Source of the DNA: Ryuthela nishihirai | Lineage: Eukaryota > Arthropoda > Arachnida > Araneae > Heptathelidae | Assembly: GCA_038380435.1 (NCBI GenBank) | Contig: JAWZYU010000010.1 | Span: 41,822,135-41,886,134 of the forward strand | DNA: 64,000 bases | Direction: 5' to 3' | Shown: positions 1 through 10,589 of the stretch, in pieces | How the letters are laid out: every line of letters starts with the position of its first letter | Numbering within the stretch: the stretch's first letter is position 1 | The notes under the pieces: model-generated | The model's input: the letters and a program-made list of their open reading frames with translations, nothing else | Told to the model about the DNA's origin: nothing | The model's database searches: none | Made by a program: the position numbers and the translations under genes

Positions 1-1020
1 CCTTCTAATCTCATCATTACTTACAAAGTCAAACCACCTAATGCCCAAGAATACTGTGCAAGCATCTAGAATCAAAGGCATCAAGTTTCTTGCTATCCTG
101 CTTGCAAAGGTTCAAGCTTTGCTACCATAACTAACTTTACTGATATGTGATATGGTACATGTGGATAGTGGCAAGCATTTACTGATATATGATATGCTAA
201 TTGTTCACCAAACTGTTATATGGCCTAATTTTAGTCTTTAGGTGTATAACCAATTTTTCCACTCTCCATAGATTCTTAAAAGTTCCAGCAGCAATCCCTA
301 TTCTTCTAATTACTTCAGGCTGCAAATGACCAGTCTCTCTGTTACATAGCTCCAAAGATAATTAAACTGAGATGCTCAAGAGTGTAGCTATTCAAAGCAA
401 CTGAAGTGCCATCTGCCTGACCAATTTTCATCACTTTAGTTTTTTCTGTTTATCACCAAATGTACTCTGTTACCAGTCTCATCAACATCATTAGCCAACA
501 AGACCAAACCATCTGTATAATCTAAATCAGAAATTTTGAAATCTGTAGATCATTTAAGGCCAAAATCTTTCCTTGCAAAGAATTATGCACAACATAATTA
601 ATAATCAAACTAAAGAGAAAAAGATACAAAATGAACCCTTGTCTTAACTCCACTGGAAATGCCAAACCAATCACTACAAGTCTTACTAACTCTCACACAT
701 AACTTGGTGTTATTATAGAGACAACCTGACAAGTAGTAATGCTAACTAACTTGTCAGGTATTCCATGTGATCTAACAATCAACTACAAATTATATCGATC
801 AAAGATTCAAAAAGTCAAAACTTTTTAAAATCTAGTAACCACAAGTTTTTGAACTAAACATTTCTCAAAAATCTGCCTAAGTGAAAATATATGATCAATA
901 CATTCTTTACCCTTCTGAATCTGCACTGTTCACCACACAGTTGTCCATCAGCCAAACTCTTAATTTTATTAAGTATAATCATGCAAAGAACTTTACCTTA
1001 ACTTAAACTAATTCCCCCAT
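1..1020 (-). pseudogene. RTE-type LINE reverse transcriptase remnant
   Basis: Minus-strand reading in shifting frames gives reverse-transcriptase blocks: a FDFKKAFDS-like finger block (roughly 790-840), a GVRQGF-like block (roughly 630-660), the active-site block DYTDGLVLLAND (488-534) and, toward position 1, the post-RT segment that matches the RTE copy at 47.1-47.6 kb (VSYGS, DAFDSRCL, IRWFDFVSNDE). The active site reads YTDG instead of YxDD, so one catalytic Asp is lost, and stops and frameshifts occur throughout. In life such a protein would copy element RNA into DNA at a nicked target. The element continues off the left edge, and about 75 bp between 140 and 215 do not align to the other RTE copies. 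The clade call rests on the C-terminal region and the GAT-repeat tails of the sister copies. Confidence 0.75.
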
Positions 1021-1032
1021 AACTATTTTACT

Positions 1033-1386
1033 GGGGCAGGGATAACTCTGTCGTTGCGCACCAGGCTCATAATCTGTAGTTCCCAGGTTCTAGTCTCACC
1101 TGGGCCAGCGTTGAGATTTATCTCTGCAAAACTCCCACTCTACTCTCGATCAGTAGGAGACAGTGATGGGCTTGGAAAGGCTGGCATCCATTTGATGGGG
1201 GTGTTAGACTTACCCTGTGCATGTTAAAGAACACACTGAATAGCCTTGACTTCCATCTGTCTTCCAACAGCTGCCCAGTTGGTCCACTCCCCCAACCTTC
1301 TCTGAACCCTCAGGGTTTCTTGTGACTTGGCCATTTAGCCCATTGGGTGCAAAAAAGTGTTGCTCAGAGATAAAACAACCCAACCT
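1033..1386 (+). repeat. SINE-A copy, nearly full length
   Basis: The whole SINE-A body is present: a degraded A box, a B-box-like GGTTCTAGTCTC, the GTTGAGATTTATCTC block, GGGCTTGGAAAGG, GTTAAAGAACAC and the terminal GAGATAAAACAACCCAACC. About 40 bp around the GTGGCCC...GGGAGAG part is missing. It sits beside an RTE fragment whose sequence resumes at about 1388, suggesting insertion into RTE DNA. No clear target duplication was found, and divergence is moderate, so it is an older copy. Confidence 0.85.
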
Positions 1387-1387
1387 A

Positions 1388-1510
1388 AATTTTATTACCA
1401 TAACTAACACTAGAAAGAACCAAACTATTATATAGCCTAATTGTAGTCTTAAGGTACATACCTATTTCCCCACACTCTCCATAGATTCTTATAAGTCTGA
1501 GAAGCAGTCT
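1388..1510 (-). repeat. RTE LINE fragment, second copy
   Basis: The reverse complement aligns with 47130-47225 of the RTE insertion (TTTGGTTCTTTCTAG, then the AAGACTAAAATTAG-like segment and LWRVWGNR coding). It duplicates the part already seen at 216-300, so it is a separate copy. Confidence 0.65.
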
Positions 1511-1629
1511 CTACTCTATCCTGTTTATTTCTCATCCAATTTATCTCACACCACAATTGCCAGTATCTGTTAAATAATTCCCAAGTTATGATGCTATTTT
1601 CAATTATACATGTTTGTTGTACTGTATTT

Positions 1630-1680
1630 GTATCCTTATTTGGCACAATATAGCCTTAGTTGCTCTTGCACTATAAAATA
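1630..1680 (+). repeat. 3' tail fragment of the LINE family seen at 20.3-20.9 kb
   Basis: TTTGGCACAATATAGCC followed by GCTCTTGCAC matches the 3' untranslated end of the RNase H LINE insertion at 20299-20927 (TTTGGCGCAATATAGCC...GCTCTTGCACC). Only about 45 bp are recognisable. Confidence 0.5.
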
Positions 1681-1888
1681 ATAATTAACTATCCAATGTT
1701 TCTCTTACTTTATAGACAACCTACATAGTTTCACAGCTCAACAATAAGTAGTTTATTTACAGTTGATAATTGATTTAAGTACCTGCAGAATTTTTTGTTT
1801 TTTCTTGTTTTATTAAACATTAAAACTTTAAATGCTATTAAGCATTTTATATAAATGTTAAATAGGAGAATCAGTTCCAGCAACCATT

Positions 1889-2035
1889 TAGATGAGGGTT
1901 GACTCGGTCAGCTGCACACCAACTTATAACCAATGTTCGCAGGTTCAGTCTCCACCATATATTAAGATTTTTTCAGTGAACTCCCACTCTGCCTCCTAAA
2001 AAAAAGAGGATACTGATTTGCTTGAAAAAGCCACT
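1889..2035 (+). repeat. Old SINE-A 5' half
   Basis: GGGTTGACTCGGTCAGCTGC corresponds to the A box, AGGTTCAGTCTCC to the B box, and the following TTAAGATTTTTTCAG, CTCCCACTCTGCC and GCTTGAAAAAGCC blocks to the SINE-A body. It is the most diverged copy in the window and stops near the middle of the element. Confidence 0.6.
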
Positions 2036-4133
2036 GTGTTTTAGATCAGTGGTTCTCAAAGGTTTTTGCCACAAGATTTGCCATGTGCACCATGAAATTT
2101 TAGATGATATTGCAGATAAAAGGAAATTTCCTATCACTGATTCTTCATTTAACTTTTTTCATTTAATCAAAAACTTATCCTTATTAAATCTTAATGCCAA
2201 ATTAACACAAAACATGCCCATAGCACTTATGGTGCATGCACTAACTTCAGTACACAATATAACTTGAACAGAAAAGCTGTATTTACAAACTACTCCACAG
2301 AAATGGCTATTGTTGAAGGCAAAATAGCACACATGCACAAGTCTCCCATAGTGTTGTCCATTTAAATGTTTAATGTGCAGTAAGTATTCACAGTGAAAAA
2401 TAGTGTTTTGGGAACAAAACATTTTTTAGAATCACTGTTAGATGGTAAGCCATGTGCAAGAAAACTATACCTGGATAATTTATGAATGTGTTGGATGGCC
2501 TTGTCAAGAAGCTTCCAACTTCTTTCATTGAAGAAAAAAGCAGACATTTAATATGGGCTTTTACTTTAATATGATATGTAATTGAATTTTATATAGAATT
2601 TAAAAATTACCTTTCTTGACATGTTTTTGTTGTTATAGGTAATTCATGTTCTCATACTTCTGGATATATGTGATTTTGAACATTGCATCATCTGAACATT
2701 GCGTGTTACTAGGAGTCAGCTAACAACCATTAAAGCATAAGAAGAAAATGCTGGAATATCTCAATATTTACCATCTAAAGAAAGTAATAAAACTTTTATG
2801 ATTGAAAAACACCTGCAATTTATGGGATTCCACTATGCATAATTTAATCAATAAACTTTTCTATTGTTTCAGAAAATAATGCTTGAAAAAATGCAAATGA
2901 CTTTCTGTAACCAACATTGGTTTGTATAATGTTTGCTAAAGAATTCATGTGTTTGAATTAAGTTAACTACTATGTTGAACTGTGCAAAAAATACTAAATT
3001 TGAATTAGGTTGGAAAGTGACACTTTAATATTGTCAGTAGAAGGCTTGCCAATTTTTATGAACTTGACACTAACTGGTAAGGCAAGGTTTTGATTTAATT
3101 TTCCTCTTAGAGCAGTATGGGCAAACTTGTTTTTATTGTTTTGCAGACATAATCTTAACAGTGGTAATAGTATGGCATTGTCAGACTCAAAAGTGTTATA
3201 ATGACACGAAAAAATACATTTGCTGTATGTATTAATTTTTTTGTGTTTCTGTCAGGTAAATGATATTCATGAATTTAGTAGATAACATTTTGCAATTTAC
3301 TTCATAATGATTTTGCATATTATTTAAAATGAAAAAAAAGGTTTAGATATCTGGGCTCCCCAATTTGTGGTTTGTTTTTTCTAATGAAACAATAGGATTA
3401 ATTCTTCAGAGATGCACCAAGAACTCTGAATTATTGCTAGTTGTGCTAAAGGAAATGGAGTCTAGTAATGTATCAGGCTGATAAACTGGTGTTTTTCAAG
3501 TTAGGATGGGCATTAGACCATTGTTCAGTTGCAAGCAAACTAGTATAATATGTGCACATTGAAAAAATTCATGAGGTTATCTGATATGATGCAACCCTAA
3601 TGTTTTTCCAGTGAATCATCATTTCCTAATCCTTGAAGTTTTGTGATCTAATTTATTTCATTATACAACAAAAATCCCAATCATTGGAAAAATTATAACT
3701 TCTTTCCTTCTTTAGGCAGGAAATGATACAAAACTTGAGCTTACTCTTTTTTAACAATTGTATTATTGTTGGCAATTCAAGAATGGCAATACTGTCTACT
3801 ACTTGTCACTGAATAAAGCATACTTAGTGCTATCATTTATTTCTTAATGAAAATTAAAAAAAAAGTGGAAATTTCAAGGTATTATTGATTATAAACTGAA
3901 TTTATACTTGTATTCCACAGTTTTGAACCATTTACTCTTGACCATTTCAGATGGTGATGAAGGAATCTTTAGTTCTAGATTATGTACTTCTGTTCCCTCA
4001 TTTTTACAGTGTACAGTCTTCATTTATATGTGAAGGATTTATCGTGAATTATGTAATATCTTATTCTGAGAGATATTAATAAGTATGAAATCGAGCATTG
4101 TCGAAATAGATTTCAGATATTTTTTTTCACATA
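2036..4133. other. Unassigned AT-rich DNA
   Basis: No ORF, repeat unit or transposase motif that I can defend. An hAT-like terminus, CAGTGGTTCTCAAA, occurs at 2046, but I found no matching right end. The rest reads as unique intronic or intergenic sequence. Confidence 0.5.
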
Positions 4134-4907
4134 TTAACCCTTAACTGATGAAGAAAAAATTTTTGTAATATAAATCATCTGAATCTGATCTTTGAGGAGA
4201 CTGATATTTAAGGTGAGATACAGTCTGTGAGACAGCTAGTTTATATTGCATAATAGCTTAAACAAATGCTTACACATAGTTTTATACAATAAACTTCATT
4301 AATTTTTATATGTGTGAAGAGAAATAAATGCTGATTTTAAAACTTGGGCAAATGTGAAAATGACACCCGATGCTATATTTCTGCATTAATTGCATTTTGA
4401 AAATGCATTTAGTTTTTTGTCAAAAAATAACACATAATCAAACACAAAAAGAAAAGCTGACTTCTTGTTTTGTAATAACTGTTACTGAATTGCATTGTAT
4501 AAAGGTTGCTATATAACTATTTTGTATCAGATTTGTTTTCATTAGGGAATTTGCTATTGTAATATGCAAATAGACAACATTATATTCAGCCTCAATAATT
4601 GGAAAGCATCTTAGTAGAAATACAATACAAAACATCCCAAACATTATGGGTTAATAATTTGGTGAATTAAAGCATCATTATGTTCAGTAATTTTTTTTGA
4701 AAAACACTCAATTTGACTGCATTAATAAGATGCAATTTCTGAGGGCATATGCAAATTTTGTAACATTATTCCAACCTGTATTTGGCAAATGTGTTGTAAC
4801 TGTTACTTTATATCAGTTAACTTAAAAGTATAGAATGGCTGTGTTCTTAACTCACATGACATATTATGAGTGGTCTGACAGATTTCAGTTCACCAATTAA
4901 GGGTTAA
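4134..4907. mobile_element. TTAA-flanked MITE, piggyBac-like
   Basis: TTAA at 4134-4137 is followed by CCCTTAACTGATGAA. The right end reads TTCACCAATTAAGGG and then TTAA at 4904-4907. The termini are imperfect inverted repeats of about 15 bp, starting CCC and ending GGG inside duplicated TTAA, as in piggyBac elements. The 766-bp interior has no transposase, so it would be non-autonomous. The short TIR leaves room for coincidence. Confidence 0.5.
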
Positions 4908-6733
4908 TATTAATTTCAGCATACAATAAATTATATGGTTTTATGGTATCATGATTTATTCAGTAGCACTACTGTGGAGTGACATTTTATGCAGTGTGTT
5001 CAAAAATAGTGTTGATTGAAAAAAAAAAAGAAATATACACACCAATCTAACCTTGCCTTTTAAAATAAATTGCATTGTTAAAACTACTGTACACTGCTGG
5101 GGGGGAAAAAACAAATGAACGAAAACCTAGGCCACTATTGTGACCAAAAGTAGGATGAGGAAAAGTACATGAGGGTTTGAATAGCAGTGGCATAGTATCT
5201 AGGGAAATTAAGAGACCAACTCTCTCCAAGAAAAAATGACTGAATTGAAATTAGTTGATTTTTATTTTGCAGAGTAATGTGCTTTGAAAAACATTCATTA
5301 GATATAACTAAAATTGTTATTTTAGATATAAAAAATTGCAAAGAAAGCTTAGTTATAATATTTTCAATTCATAAAATTCTTCAACATAAACTATAAAGTC
5401 TCAGTCTACCTTCATGCTCCAGTTCATATGCCATTGCATAAATAGCAATCCTGTACATGTTAATAATTGGTATGATCAACATTTTTACTAATCTTTTGGG
5501 GCATTGTGTTATCCTCTCAAAGAGAGGCATGATGTTCTCTTGAAAGATCACATTCCATACAATGGTAACATCTCTTACTAGTCCATAAAATGGCTTATCA
5601 AGGGATAAACTGCTAATTTTAAAACTGGTGCTTTTGATCATCTGAAATGTGTTTTATTGAAAAGAAATTCGACAGTCCTTGGTAATGCTTGCATCCTATA
5701 TAATGCCAAACATTCTATAGTCATAGCACACTTAATGTTGTTAATTTGTTTCAAGAAAACATAACATTAGATGGAAAAACAATACAGAAGGCAGTTAGTT
5801 CCATAAAACAATAAAAAAGGATAGGTTAATGGGCAGCCAAAATTTGGACCATTAAAGCTTAAAATAGATCTTTTAAGAAGACTTGATACCTCTATGTATA
5901 CAACATAATCTTTATTATAGTAATAAAAATTAAATACATATTTTAAGATATGTAGAGCATTTAAGACATAACTAAACACATGTTTTAAAATAAAACATGC
6001 ATTAAAATAGGAAACTAAACTATGTCTTCCTTCAAGAACTTAACTTTTGCTTATGTGGATGGGCAGTGAACTAAAGGGAAGAATTCCATCACTGCTACAT
6101 ACTTTAAGAGCTCTTTTGTGGGATTTAGATGGGCTTCTTAGATTGACTCATTTCAGAAGTCTTAACTGCCTGTAGGAATTAAATAGTTGCGTAATTGGAA
6201 TTGTGACACACGAACAGAACAGTGGATGGACATGCAGTAAGCATTCATGCTGCTGAACAAGTTACAACTTGTTTAGTACTAGTTTGTAACATTACTTGCT
6301 TACAATATCTGAATTGTGACATTACAGTATGGTAGACCCTCTCATAATGACTAATCTGTAATGATGGTTATATTGATCACTATGTAGGTAGAGGAATTAC
6401 TTGTTAAAGCCTTTAATCCATTACTGGGGCTTTGGAATGGGACCTTTTTATGTCTGAAAACATTTACAACTAGTTTTCATAGTTACACAATAAGTGGTTC
6501 TTGAAAATGGCCACATAAATGGAAAATGCTCAAAAAAGAACTATTTGACATATATTTTAATTAGGGTGTAATAACTTAAGGTAATTTCTTAAAAAATATT
6601 GTAATCAGAAATATTGGAAAACGAAGTTTATTAAAGATATTGTTGTGTACAACACAGTTGACATTTAAACATCTGAAACAAAATTAAATTTCTCTGACTT
6701 AGGATTAGAACAATATTTTAAATTGAAGTTATC
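4908..6733. other. Unassigned AT-rich DNA
   Basis: Nothing recognisable. All ORFs here are short, low in complexity and without motifs, as expected for noncoding DNA. A few AATAAA-like signals occur but are uninformative at this base composition. Confidence 0.5.
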
Positions 6734-6763
6734 TTGGTTAGAAAGAATATATTTTTTCCTGTA

Positions 6764-6955
6764 GTAAAAAGAAAACAAATGCAAACAAAAACAATCCTCA
6801 TCATCAGAATGCAGCCACTGTCTTCTGGCAATGATTCTGAGATAAATACGGAGGCAGAGGATGTTTTTGGAGTTGTAGATGAAAAAGAATTATATGGACT
6901 CCAAGCTTTTATGCTTGGTTCTTTCATCAAGAAAGACATTATGAATATAAATTAG
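6764..6955 (+). CDS. Possible 3'-terminal coding exon, function unknown
   Basis: An open frame ends at TAG 6953-6955 and encodes an acidic C-terminal tail (MQPLSSGNDSEINTEAEDVF, then VVDEKELYGLQAFMLGSF). Its residue mix, with few Phe/Leu/Lys runs, differs from chance ORFs nearby. A good acceptor-like stretch, TATTTTTTCCTGTAG, lies just upstream at 6750-6764, and the frame is open across it. AATAAA-type signals follow at about 7340. I do not recognise the protein. It could be the last exon of a host gene spanning the unassigned 2-7 kb DNA, or chance. Confidence 0.22.
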   Translation, partial: VKRKQMQTKTILIIRMQPLSSGNDSEINTEAEDVFGVVDEKELYGLQAFMLGSFIKKDIMNIN

Positions 6956-7194
6956 ATTAAATACACAGTGATAGGTAATTAAAATACTTCAATCACGAAT
7001 TCACTGTTAAAACAATTTAATACCCTTCAATTTCACTCTTAAGCTTAGACATGGGGTTAGCCTTTCTAACTCGAATGTTGTACCATACAACATGGAGTAG
7101 ATTTAGCTTATCATAAGTTGTACATGTCATTACAGGTCAAGTGGGCCAATATTATTTAACTTTTGATTTTATCTTTTGGATTTTTGCATAATAT

Positions 7195-7690
7195 TTTCTA
7201 TACTAAAAATCCTTAATTTTAAAATTTTATGCCAGTTAATATTTGCTATACAGACAGTTGAAATTGGGATAATTTCGTAATTTTGACCCTACCAATAGCC
7301 ATATTGTTGCTAATAACTTGAGTTAGAGATGAGATAGAAAAATAAATAAAATACTGTTTTCTTTCTTTTTTTCAGTAGGCCTCTTTAAATCAGTAGGCCT
7401 CTTAAAATTGTATAAACAAAAAATCTGTGGCAGGAACTGACATGTTCAGAAACTTTAAACTGATGTCATCTGAAGGTCACTGTTTCAAATATTTGATCTT
7501 GAATTTCTCAAAAAAATGCTTTAAAATTAAACAAAAAAATTTAGATTCATTCTATCATATCTTGAGAATATGTATACTAATTTTGAACTTGGGATCTAGA
7601 TGAGATTATATTTTAACAGGTTTTTAATTCCATTGGTGTCTTTGAAAAGTTTCTCCAAAAATTTAGTTTATTACTGTATATGCTAATAAA
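7195..7690 (+). repeat. Left arm of a large inverted repeat
   Basis: Aligns as a reverse complement with 8815-9235. Shared blocks include ATGCCAGTTAATATTTGC, GTAATTTTGACCCTA, CAATAGCCATATTGTTGC, GGTCAC and TTGAATTTCTCAAAAAAATG. Identity is moderate with indels. A 60-bp foreign block (7391-7450) interrupts this arm only. It may be the TIR of a large DNA element or two opposed copies of one repeat. Confidence 0.65.
7391..7450 (+). repeat. 60-bp direct repeat, copy 1
   Basis: Identical over 60 bp to 7748-7807 (begins CAGTAGGCCTCTTAAAATTG, ends GACATGTTCAGA). It is preceded at 7374 by a shorter CAGTAGGCCTCTTTAAAT duplicate. It is absent from the corresponding point of the inverted arm at about 9070, so it was added after the arms separated. 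Confidence 0.8.
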
Positions 7691-7747
7691 TTTAAATATG
7701 GAACTAATGACTAAAATAAAATACCTTTGTAGTACGTATTTCAATTA

Positions 7748-7807
7748 CAGTAGGCCTCTTAAAATTGTATAAACAAAAAATCTGTGGCAGGAACTGACAT
7801 GTTCAGA
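7748..7807 (+). repeat. 60-bp direct repeat, copy 2
   Basis: Exact match to 7391-7450, lying 357 bp downstream and just inside the inner edge of the left arm. Perfect identity in otherwise diverged surroundings points to recent duplication. Confidence 0.8.
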
Positions 7808-8131
7808 CAAGCATGGGCAAGACATTTGCATTTACTCTGATGAGGGAGACGTCAAGATTGAGTTGGATATTTTATGTGATGCTAAGTTTTTTTTTATTTA
7901 TTCAAAGTAAAATATGAAGAAAAAATGACTGATTTATAGTGCAAATAATGGCAAAACAAAAATGATTAATTTCTTAGTGGGTGCTTGTTTTTGCATTTAA
8001 GCAAATGCAGTTGTAGGCAATTTTAATATTTACTGTTACAATCCTTTTAAGAAGAAAGAGCTTTTAGAAATGCTAGGCTTGTTTTGGACTGAATGTGTTC
8101 AGTCAATGAATATCAAAATTGGAATGAAAAT

Positions 8132-8515
8132 TCATGATGCTTTTGATTCTAGATGCTTATGCAGTATCTTGAGGATTAGGTGGTTCAACTTTGTAAGTAA
8201 TGATGAGGTTAGGCAAATGAATCGGCAACCTCCTTTGAGCAGCATATTGTGCAGAGAGAAACTCCTTTGGTTTGGCCATGTTACCTGTATGGATAATTAT
8301 AGATTGACGAATAGGGTTATGAACAGTGGGCCTAAAAGCCTCAGAAAGAGGGGGAGACCTAAGATGCAGTGGGCAGGCAATGTTAAATACGATCTTGTTA
8401 GAATTGGTGAGCATTGGCCAGATGTAGCTCAGGACAGATGTGCTTGGAGAACTAAATTGCACCGTCTAGTTGGACCTCTGTAGCCCATGGCTACTTGAGG
8501 AGGAGGAGGATGATG
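8132..8515 (+). pseudogene. RTE LINE 3' end, 5'-truncated
   Basis: Encodes the post-RT C-terminal region in one frame (DAFDSRCLCSILRIRWFNF, then REKLLWFGHV, KRGRPKMQW, AWRTKLHRLVGPL) up to TAG at 8481-8483. It then ends in a short GAGGAGGAGGATGATG tail, typical of RTE elements, which end in short repeats rather than poly(A). The frame is open, but the RT and endonuclease domains are missing. Aligns closely with 47271-47650. It lies between the arms of the large inverted repeat. Confidence 0.85.
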
Positions 8516-8547
8516 TAGGAAACAATTAAACCTGAGAAAAAAAATCA

Positions 8548-8740
8548 ATGGAAGTTGTTAACGAAAATGAAAGTAACATTCCAGGCCCAAAGGATGATGA
8601 AGACTTTATCACCAAAACTGCGACTGACCGTACCCACAATTTGTCTAAAGAAGAGATGTACAACAAATTCTTTAAAAAAACTTGTAGACTGAAAAATAAA
8701 AATCTGCTTTCACTGTATTTTTCATCAGTCATAAATTCTA
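8548..8740 (+). CDS. Possible small coding exon, function unknown
   Basis: An open frame reads MEVVNENESNIPGPKDDEDF and continues with SKEEMYNKFFKKT. It runs into CTAGTAAGTTTT at 8738-8749, a good splice-donor match with GTAAGT starting at 8741. The charged, Asn/Glu-rich composition differs from the AT-biased noise around it. I recognise no family. It lies inside the large inverted repeat, so it could be element cargo or chance. Confidence 0.2.
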
Positions 8741-8814
8741 GTAAGTTTTTGGTATTAGTATGCCTTCTAAGTTTGCAAAATAAATTTCTTTTGGTTCAGA
8801 TTTAATTTTATCAG

Positions 8815-9235
8815 TATTAATAACTAATAAATTTTTGGAAACGCTGTTAAAAGACATAATGCAATTAAAAATGTGTTAAAATATGATCCCATCTAGATCC
8901 AAAGTTCAAATTTTGTATATGTATTCTCAAGATATGAAAGAATGAATGTGAATTTTTTCAAAATTTTAAAGCACTTTTTTTTTTGAGAAATTCAAGGTAA
9001 AATTTTGAAAAAGTGACCTTGAGATTTGATTTTTGTCAGAAAGTAGTGATATATCAGTTTAAAGCCCATTAAAAAAAGGGAAGAGAATGGTATTTTAGTT
9101 ATTTTTCCATCTCATCTCCAAAGTTATTAGCAATAATATGGCTATTGATAGAGTCAAAATTACAAAATTCTTCCAATTTCAAGTCTGTTCAGCAAAAATT
9201 GGCATAAAATTTAGGATTTTTAATTGTGTGTAATG
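8815..9235 (-). repeat. Right arm of the large inverted repeat
   Basis: The reverse complement matches 7195-7690 from the inner edge (CCAAAAATTTATTAG) to the outer edge (AAAAATCCTAAATTTTATGCC). Blocks such as GCTAATAACTTTGGAGATGA and CAATAGCCATATTATTGC are well kept. The arms are separated by about 1.1 kb. Confidence 0.65.
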
Positions 9236-9288
9236 GTACAGTAAGTATACAAAATTTCATGGAAAGTGTTGTTGTTGTTTTTTTTTTT

Positions 9289-9582
9289 GAGATTTATCTC
9301 TGGAAAGCTCCCCTCCCTACCCTTGGTCAGTAAGGGACAGTAATGAGCTTGGAAAGTCTGCTGTTCGTCAGATGGGATGTTAAGCCATGGTCCCATGTGT
9401 GGGAGAGCCATATCCTGTGCATATTAAAGAACACACTGGATGACTTTGACGGGAGGCTACCTTTGTCTCCCAACAGCTGTCCAATGGGCCCCCAACTTTC
9501 TTTGTGAACTTGGGGTCTTATGACCTGGCCATTTAGCCTGTTTTGTGCAAAAGGTACTGTTCAGAGGTAAAACAATCCAATC
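9289..9582 (+). repeat. SINE-A copy lacking the tRNA-like head
   Basis: Starts at GAGATTTATCTC directly after a T-rich run and runs through the SINE-A body to AGGTAAAACAATCCAATC. The promoter boxes are gone, as expected for 5' truncation during reverse transcription. Confidence 0.85.
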
Positions 9583-10349
9583 ATAAATGGAGGAACACAA
9601 TCCTGATTGTTGTTGACTATCATGAAATTTCATATTTTCAGGATGTTCAGCCTTCTGAAGACTGTTTGTGACTATCGGTTAAGTTAAAATTCTCTTTACA
9701 ACGTAATTCTACATCATTCATTCATTAGATGTTGTCATCAGGCAATGTAATGGTTAGCAATGCTTGCTTTTATTAGGCTGTTCCCAGTTGGTGCTTTATG
9801 GTGGTAATTTTGTAATAGTAAGTTTCATGCAGCTGGTAGGGAGGTTTAGTCTGTATTGCAGAGGGATTGTGTAAATTAATGCTTGCATTTTTCATATAAT
9901 TAGTATTTGGTAGATGATGAAGCTATTATTTTATATTGTAATTTAGTAATAAGTAATTCATATCGTAAAATTAACTGGGATAAAGCTGTATGACCTTTCT
10001 TTTGAATATCTGTTTCATGCTCAGCAATTCTTTCTGTTCTTCTATATATATATATCATTTTTTAATATTTTTATCTGGTCATTTATTAATATAGAATATA
10101 TTCTTCCAGAGGGTTGCATTTTATCTTGATAGAGGAATATATCCTATAGTAAGAAATGACTCCAGGAGGAGTAACCACGAATATTTACCCAATTCCCCTT
10201 ATATTCAGTGTAGTCTCGTGAATTTGATGCAATGTTTTCATATTTAATTCTTACCTCTGCCTTCGAAAATCTCTTTCTTAACCAACCTTTCATTGGACTC
10301 TAAAAATCTTGCAAGTTGAAAATATCTATTTTTTCTTTAGCAAGACACA
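9583..10349. other. Unassigned AT-rich DNA
   Basis: No gene or transposon signature. Contains a short (TA)n run near 10044-10055. Confidence 0.5.
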
Positions 10350-10407
10350 GCCTAGTGGGACTGCTGTATCCCAATTCAAAAATTGGGATACTGCAGTCCC
10401 ACTAGGC
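10350..10407. repeat. 27-bp near-perfect hairpin
   Basis: The arms 10350-10376 and 10381-10407 are reverse complements with one mismatch and a 4-nt CAAA loop; the left arm starts GCCTAGTGGGACTGC. A truncated SINE-A begins 14 bp after it. A template-switch scar is the simplest reading. A pre-miRNA-like transcript is possible, but the loop is very short. Confidence 0.9.
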
Positions 10408-10420
10408 CACTAAATTTTCA

Positions 10421-10584
10421 AGGACAATGCTGGATGGCCTTGATGGAAGACTACCATCTGTCTCAACAGCTGTCCAGTGGGTCCCCTTCCTCAACATATT
10501 CTGAGCCTTTGAGGTTCATGTGACCTGGCCATTTAACCCATTGTGTGCAAAAAAGTGCCTCAGAGGTGAAACAACCCAACCTAC
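10421..10584 (+). repeat. SINE-A 3' fragment
   Basis: Covers GCTGGATGGCCTTGA through the CATCTGTCTC, CAGCTGTCCAGTGGG and GCCATTTAACCCATTG blocks to GTGAAACAACCCAACC. The 5' half is absent. Confidence 0.85.
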
Positions 10585-10589
10585 TTGCT

